Assembly: GCA_903835555.1 (NCBI GenBank)
Contig: CAILNN010000387.1
Location: 1 to 40,933 of the forward strand
DNA: 40,933 bases
DNA from: an uncultured Verrucomicrobiota bacterium
GTDB lineage: Bacteria; Verrucomicrobiota; Verrucomicrobiia; Limisphaerales; UBA9464
Reading direction: 5' to 3'
A program made the translations under genes and the position numbers. The notes under the pieces are model-generated. The model was not told where the DNA came from. It saw only the letters and a program-made list of their open reading frames with translations, and ran no database searches. This document shows positions 40,475 to 40,933 of this stretch, piece by piece. The stretch's first letter is position 1. Every line of letters starts with the position of its first letter.

Positions 40475-40933
40475 CTACAGCAACGTCGGTGTGCGAAGCA
40501 GGAAATTCAGGAATTGAATCAACTTGGACTTCATCTCCTTACGAGAAACGATCGCATCGATCATCCCATGCTTTTGGAGGAATTCGGCCGTTTGAAAGCC
40601 CGGCGGTAATTCAGCCTGCGTGGTGTCCTTGATCACCCGCGCCCCAGCGAACCCGATCTCCGCTTCCGGTTCGGCCAGAATCAGGTCACCAACTGTAGCA
40701 AAGCTGGCAATGACCCCGGCATAGGTGTTGTCAGTCAGAACCGAGATATAGGGTAGACGCGATTGGGCATGGTAGGCCAGTGCGCCACAAGTTTTAGCCA
40801 TCTGCATCAAGCTGAACATCCCTTCGTACATGCGTGCGCCGCCGCTCGTGGAAACGATGACAACTGGCAATCGTTGATTCGTCCCGGCCTCAATCAGTCG
40901 CGTCAATTTTTCCCCAACCACACTCCCCATCGA
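40475..40933 (-). CDS. accD: Acetyl-CoA carboxylase carboxyltransferase beta subunit, C-terminal part
   Basis: The last 152 residues of AccD, open at the window edge. [80 protein letters not shown] and [20 protein letters not shown] are core carboxyltransferase motifs in the expected order, including the GGARM oxyanion region. The N-terminal zinc finger of AccD lies beyond the edge. With AccA it moves CO2 from biotin carrier to acetyl-CoA, giving malonyl-CoA for fatty acid synthesis. The sequence stops normally at 40475. Confidence 0.95.
   Translation of the reverse strand, partial: SMGSVVGEKLTRLIEAGTNQRLPVVIVSTSGGARMYEGMFSLMQMAKTCGALAYHAQSRLPYISVLTDNTYAGVIASFATVGDLILAEPEAEIGFAGARVIKDTTQAELPPGFQTAEFLQKHGMIDAIVSRKEMKSKLIQFLNFLLRTPTLL

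Noticed and set aside
1..40933. CRISPR array, prophage or insertion sequence
   Set aside because: No regularly spaced repeats, no transposase or integrase, and no phage structural gene were seen.

Overview
The window most likely comes from a Verrucomicrobiota chromosome (inference from gene content; no rRNA is present to test it). Supporting signs are a PEP-CTERM sorted exoprotein, a Thr/Asn-rich secreted Ig-like protein followed by an outer-membrane barrel, several xylose-isomerase-like TIM barrels, a Gfo/Idh/MocA oxidoreductase beside an MFS carrier, a large TonB-dependent receptor, and mostly weak Shine-Dalgarno sites. The window is cut at both ends: it opens inside a type I restriction hsdM gene on the minus strand and closes inside accD on the minus strand.

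Layout. 1-700: the hsdM start, a cluster of REP-like palindromes, and tRNA-Asp(GTC). 850-3530: a PEP-CTERM protein, a 750-base gene-free stretch, and a CDP-glucose 4,6-dehydratase-like gene. 3590-7680 (minus): ROK sugar kinase, SIS isomerase, uvrC and a sugar epimerase, closely spaced. 7755-9955 (minus): MFS carrier and flavin reductase-like protein, two bases apart. 10096-12598 (plus): an unrecognised Cys-rich protein, an AsmA-like membrane protein and a secreted beta-propeller protein. 12664-14846: eutB and eutC, ethanolamine ammonia-lyase without microcompartment genes.

15355-25012 (plus) is the most distinctive region. It holds a TonB-dependent receptor with its own terminator, then two paralogous NMT1/ThiY-type substrate-binding proteins flanking an 8-oxoguanine deaminase-like amidohydrolase, a DUF2165 membrane protein, a RidA-family protein, a formamidase/acetamidase-family protein, a haem c protein with a molybdopterin-oxidoreductase-like domain, and a small exported protein. 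Stop-start overlaps tie several of these genes together. I read it as an uptake and breakdown route for an N-heterocycle or amide; the substrate is unknown.

25226-34798 is mostly minus strand. It contains an AspT/YidE-type carrier, a methyltransferase overlapping a membrane-anchored dCTP deaminase/dUTPase-fold protein that has lost the catalytic residues, an MFS carrier with a Gfo/Idh/MocA dehydrogenase, an orphan NtrC-type regulator, and two tandem thymidylate-kinase-like proteins that lack the usual dTMP motif. 34940-40292 (plus) has glgC, the Ig/cohesin-like exoprotein with its barrel partner, and another TIM-barrel isomerase. The most interesting points are the catabolic locus, the membrane-anchored dUTPase-fold protein, the tandem kinase pair (one with Arg in place of the P-loop Lys), and the dispersed palindromic repeats.
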